DNA from: Heligmosomoides polygyrus polygyrus
Taxonomy: Eukaryota; Nematoda; Chromadorea; Rhabditida; Heligmosomidae
Assembly (NCBI GenBank): GCA_947396885.1
Contig: OX377206.1
Location: forward strand, 5,532,658 to 5,596,657
Direction of reading: 5' to 3'
DNA length: 64,000 nt
Shown: positions 60,899-64,000 of the stretch, one piece after another
How the letters are laid out: each line of letters begins with the position of its first letter
How positions within the stretch are numbered: the first letter of the stretch is position 1
Position numbers and translations under genes: made by a program
Notes under the pieces: generated by a model
Told to the model about the DNA's origin: nothing
The model's input: only the letters and a program-made list of their open reading frames with translations
Databases searched by the model: none

Positions 60899-61289
60899 CC
60901 ATTTCTCGAATTTACGCAAGGGTTTTCTTCAACGTGTAACCTAAGCTACTACAAGCCTCTATATATTCAAAATGTTGACCTATTTCATGTTTTTATCATA
61001 ATTTGGGCTTTGAGCTTGAGCGTAGGTCTAGAAGTAGGCGTCACCATGTACATTTATCTTCCACACCTGGCTTTTGCTCTAGCGCAGACACCTACTTTTA
61101 AATCGGTTATGAAGATCGTGCAACGTTTTCATTTTGCAGGTTTTTGGATAAATTTTCTGGATGTTATTAAAGAGGGTGAGAATGGAAACCTTCCTCTAGG
61201 CTTGCACATAAGCCCGCCGCAGCAGCACATTCGAAACCCACGCTCTTCATGGGCTGTTTTTTCTAAATTGAAAAACCATTTCCTTGAAA

Positions 61290-61745
61290 TAATTTGAAGT
61301 TGCTACCATTCATGAGCAGTAAAAGTTAGACACTTCAACTCCGAAAATTTAAGGTACAACAAGGTGCCAAGAGTGCGCCATTTTTTTTGCGCTGTTTGCC
61401 AGCATTGATAGTTTGTTAGTCGCCCAGGGAAACGCGGTATTTAGCGTACTTTTTCCCTAAAATAACAATTACAAGTGCTGGTGTCATCTTAACTCAGGTA
61501 ATGGTTAATCAGCGGCAGTCGGTTAACCAGCGGCAGACGGCTGGATGACCTATGGTTTCCCTATTCGCAGGGTAGTTGTCGCCATTCAGGATCTGATCTT
61601 TGGTCTCCAAAACATCCCATTTCTCAGCAAAAAAGGCAATCGAGCGTTAAAAAGAGCTGCTTTTGATTTGAGAGGCATTTTAGGCGCTGTCGCAATATAT
61701 CTGGGCCCGTTTTATCACTTCCCCACGACGAAATAAGGAAGGACG
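61290..61745. repeat. Unit U, copy 3, degraded
   Basis: Resembles 48050-48200 (gaagttgctaccattcatg) and the gcagcgacagac region (here cagcggcagacggctgg). No exon is retained. Confidence 0.5.
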
Positions 61746-62750
61746 ATTAATGTAAGGATGAATAAGAGGTTGTGGGTCGGGGAGCTGTTCTGCAAAACGA
61801 TCTGATTCGTATTATAATATTTTGTATTGAACAAGTTCTCTGCTATGGAGATATGCTAAGTACTCGATGTAAAGAACAATAGCCCCACTGTTTAAGGTTC
61901 TCTGCAAACACTGTGAACAGTTCGCACTAATCGATTAATCGTGAGCGACCAATATAAGCGCGCTTGAGTGATTTCTTTATTTTTGAATTTTTGCCGACAC
62001 TTCCCGTGTTCGTTTTGGTTTCGACACGGTATCATTAATGGTTATTCAAAAGTGTAAATTGTGTGACCCGTTCGGCAAACGCACCTTATTTTCCTTCATT
62101 TGTGTATCAGCAGTTTATATGTAAGCAAGAGGGGTTTTTAGCTATGCATTAAGATTCAGCAGAGTGAACTTATGGTAATGGTCGTTGCTAGACCACGCGA
62201 CCGTCCCTGGTTTAATCATTCACAGTGGTGTTGAATAGGGGGTAGACGTAACTCCTACGCCGCGCGAACCCCGCTGGCGTCGCGCACGGTGCGCGACGAA
62301 ATCGGACGAGTTGTCGCGGTTCGATGCTTCCGACAGGGACGGCTAGTATGAAGACAACCGGCGCCTCCACCGACAGCGCTATCACGCCACTTCGTTTTCG
62401 CTACTGGTTAAATCCGACATCCTAATTAGTTGATAGAGGCCGCTAATAGGAATGAGTTCTACAAAATAGATTTGCTGTGAAATTTTGTAAAAGGACCTAT
62501 TTTAAGAGAAAGTGCATAAGCAGGACGTGAAGGCAATGATGTCAAAAATTGATAGCCGTGACATTCTGCCTAAATCCTCTAAATTTAACGCCGCGACAGC
62601 GGATCATAGGTTGCCAAATGTGCCGAAGTCAGTGCAGCATACTCTCTACACCTAATTTTCGAGCATATAGTGGACCCACTTAACTACAGCACGATTCTAG
62701 AGTCGGCTAAGGTCATCCATGAATGATTTCTTCAATAACCATTATCATGG
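61746..62750. other. Intergenic, nothing recognised
   Basis: A small GC-rich hairpin (gcgtcgcgcacggtgcgcgacg) is at 62269-62290. No exon is supported. Confidence 0.35.
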
Positions 62751-63390
62751 TTCCTTCGTTCAGTAACTCAATAGATATAGCGGTTTTCAACCCTGCATTC
62801 TATACATCAGTGTGACCAAAATCCAATTGTATTGCTAGTGAATCCAGTAATCCTCACAGTTATAAGCATGCAAAACGGAATCACAACAGCGGGATCGAAC
62901 ATCCCACCTTTTCCGTATGAGTCCCCGCGCTATCCCCTAGGCTATCGATCACCAGCGCTATGGACTAGGCGAACACCTAACTGCGACTGGCTGCTGTACC
63001 CTTTAATTACTGAAGTTTTTTAAATTTAAATCCTGGAACTTGTTCTTTGCAAAGCCCAATTCGATATGCTTGAATTTTCATGTTTCTAACGCAGAGGCGC
63101 TTCTCCACATATAAACCATTCTCTGCATTTTTTATCTCATAGTTTCTGTACTACATCGTATTACTTGTTGTGTTTTCTTTATGTATTCTTGCTTTTTTAG
63201 GCTTCATTTAATAATAGGTACACATGCCTAGGTCATGCTTTGCTGTTGGCCCGCTTTGAATTTTACGTTCTGTTTGTTTCACGTGCGCGAAAGCACACGT
63301 CTATAAATCAATCGATCAATCAAACCACTATTACCGTTCAGATTTGCCGTTCCGATACTTTCCCAGCGAAACAACAATTGCCACCTCACG

Positions 63391-63664
63391 GCGATATCAA
63401 ATAGTTAGGGGAAGGCAACAAAATTCTTTTAGGGAACTTGACGTGATGTTCGTGGGTATGCCGTCCATCAGAAGGGATCGTCGCATCATACGTCGTTCAG
63501 CTAGCGAACCGCTGTAGGATTTATTTATTTATTTATATCAAATAGTTTGGGAAAGGCAACAAAGTTCTTTTAGGGAACCTGATGCGATGATCGCCAGTAT
63601 GCCGTCCATCGGCGAAGATCGTCGTCGCGGCATTCGTCGTCCAGCTAGTGAACCGCTGTAGGAT

Positions 63665-63707
<43 letters not shown>

Positions 63708-63713
63708 TTATTC
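63391..63713. repeat. Local tandem duplication plus TTTA tract
   Basis: A unit of about 145 bp beginning atatcaaatagtt and ending aaccgctgtaggatttattt occurs twice in a row (from 63391 and from 63535). Blocks A and B have it once. The second unit runs into a long uninterrupted TTTA tract (63662-63713). Confidence 0.8.
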
Positions 63714-63819
63714 ATGTCGTGGATACATGGTAACACAGAGGTACTAGATGGGACAATAGAAGGTCTGCCTATGAAAGCAACTAGAACGGTGATTTAGTTA
63801 GCAGAAATTTCTTGGGATC

Positions 63820-63957
63820 AATCCTAATCGGAGGGGTTCTATGGTCCAGCTTCAGCTGCGGTCCCTGGATGCGAAGGCTTTCGTTTAACGTGGTTGTGTG
63901 GCATAGACATTCGAAACTAACACTTAAGCGTTGTCCCCTCCCGACTAGGATAGATCC
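63820..63957. mobile_element. G-rich-TIR element
   Basis: Ends atcctaatcggaggggttc and cccctcccgactaggatag, inverted; same family as 10996-11102. Confidence 0.55.
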
Positions 63958-64000
63958 ATGTATCGAATCTACCCAAGGGTTTTCTGCAACGTGTAACTTA

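Larger units (their letters stand above)
51310..61184. repeat. Segmental duplication, block B
   Basis: Second copy of 1-11408, in the same orientation. It keeps the four gene X exons, the fold-back element and the TIR elements, and lacks the RTE insertion of block A. It ends shortly after the intron acceptor that precedes the FG-repeat exon of the GLH-like gene in block A. In this copy that exon decays at once (in-frame stop, no FG repeats), so no helicase follows here. Downstream is a degraded copy of the unit U repeat. Confidence 0.95.
59022..61184. other. Block B 3' part: repeats, decayed GLH 5' flank
   Basis: Counterpart of 9288-11408. Contains a GC-rich fold-back near 59630-59880 absent from block A, a TTTA tract (60601-60658) and a G-rich-TIR element (60766-60898). 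The acceptor ttttgcag at 61140 is kept, but the exon after it is not. Confidence 0.5.
62751..64000. repeat. Third copy of the 10170-11170 region, running off the window
   Basis: Starts at ttccttcgttcagtaactcaa (compare 10180) and ends at aacgtgtaactta (compare 11158-11170). It includes a tRNA-like minus-strand stretch (62870-62950), TTTA tracts and a G-rich-TIR element (63820-63957). The next bases would correspond to the GLH 5' flank. Confidence 0.8.

Overview
This is nuclear DNA of an animal, most likely a nematode of the strongylid (hookworm/trichostrongylid) type. Three things in the sequence point there: short phase-matched introns (many of 50-70 bp) beside large repeat-filled ones; a germline DEAD-box helicase of the GLH kind (FG/RG-rich repeats plus three CCHC zinc knuckles plus a vasa-type core), an arrangement known from nematodes; and several 5'-truncated RTE-like LINEs. 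The assignment is an inference from gene and repeat style. No species can be named.

Layout. 1-11.4 kb: block A of a large segmental duplication, with four exons of an unidentified gene (gene X, 1714-9287), fold-back elements and an RTE LINE at 2741-4209. 11.37-23.58 kb: a GLH/vasa-like helicase gene, 16 exons reconstructed by hand, all in phase, 870 codons plus stop, with its 5' end not located. Its introns carry an antisense RTE LINE (17793-19128) and several MITEs. 23.6-28.5 kb: MITEs, a CR1/L2-like LINE tail, an RTE fragment with a snap-back, and a composite repeat. 28.5-33.8 kb: nine exons of a BTBD9-like BTB-BACK-discoidin gene whose 3' end was not found. 33.9-36.9 kb: a hairpin of over 300 bp and a hAT-type element with an 8-bp target duplication. 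36.9-39.0 kb: a dispersed repeat split by an AT-rich reverse-transcriptase element of Penelope-like or unclassified type. 39.8-40.9 kb: a small two-exon gene (gene Y). 42.0-42.4 kb: an intronless acidic ORF on the minus strand. 43.9-45.4 kb: a second copy of the composite RTE repeat. 45.4-51.3 kb: two tandem copies of a block (unit U) carrying a short first exon. 51.31-61.18 kb: block B, the second copy of 1-11.4 kb, ending inside the first visible GLH exon. 61.3-64 kb: a third, degraded unit U and the start of a third copy of the 10.2-11.2 kb region.

How it fits together. Only three or four genes have good support: the GLH-like helicase, the BTBD9-like gene, the gene X pair and, more weakly, gene Y. 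They are not an operon and show no obvious shared function; all lie on the plus strand. Most of the rest is mobile-element DNA: RTE, CR1-like and Penelope-like retroelements, hAT and fold-back/MITE families, tRNA-headed repeats, and a TIR family whose G-rich ends appear to have grown into poly-G/poly-C runs. The most notable biology is the helicase, whose reading frame is intact but whose motifs Ia, Ib and II depart from consensus (DDAD replaces DEAD), and the duplication array, which has copied the helicase's 5' flank but not its body.
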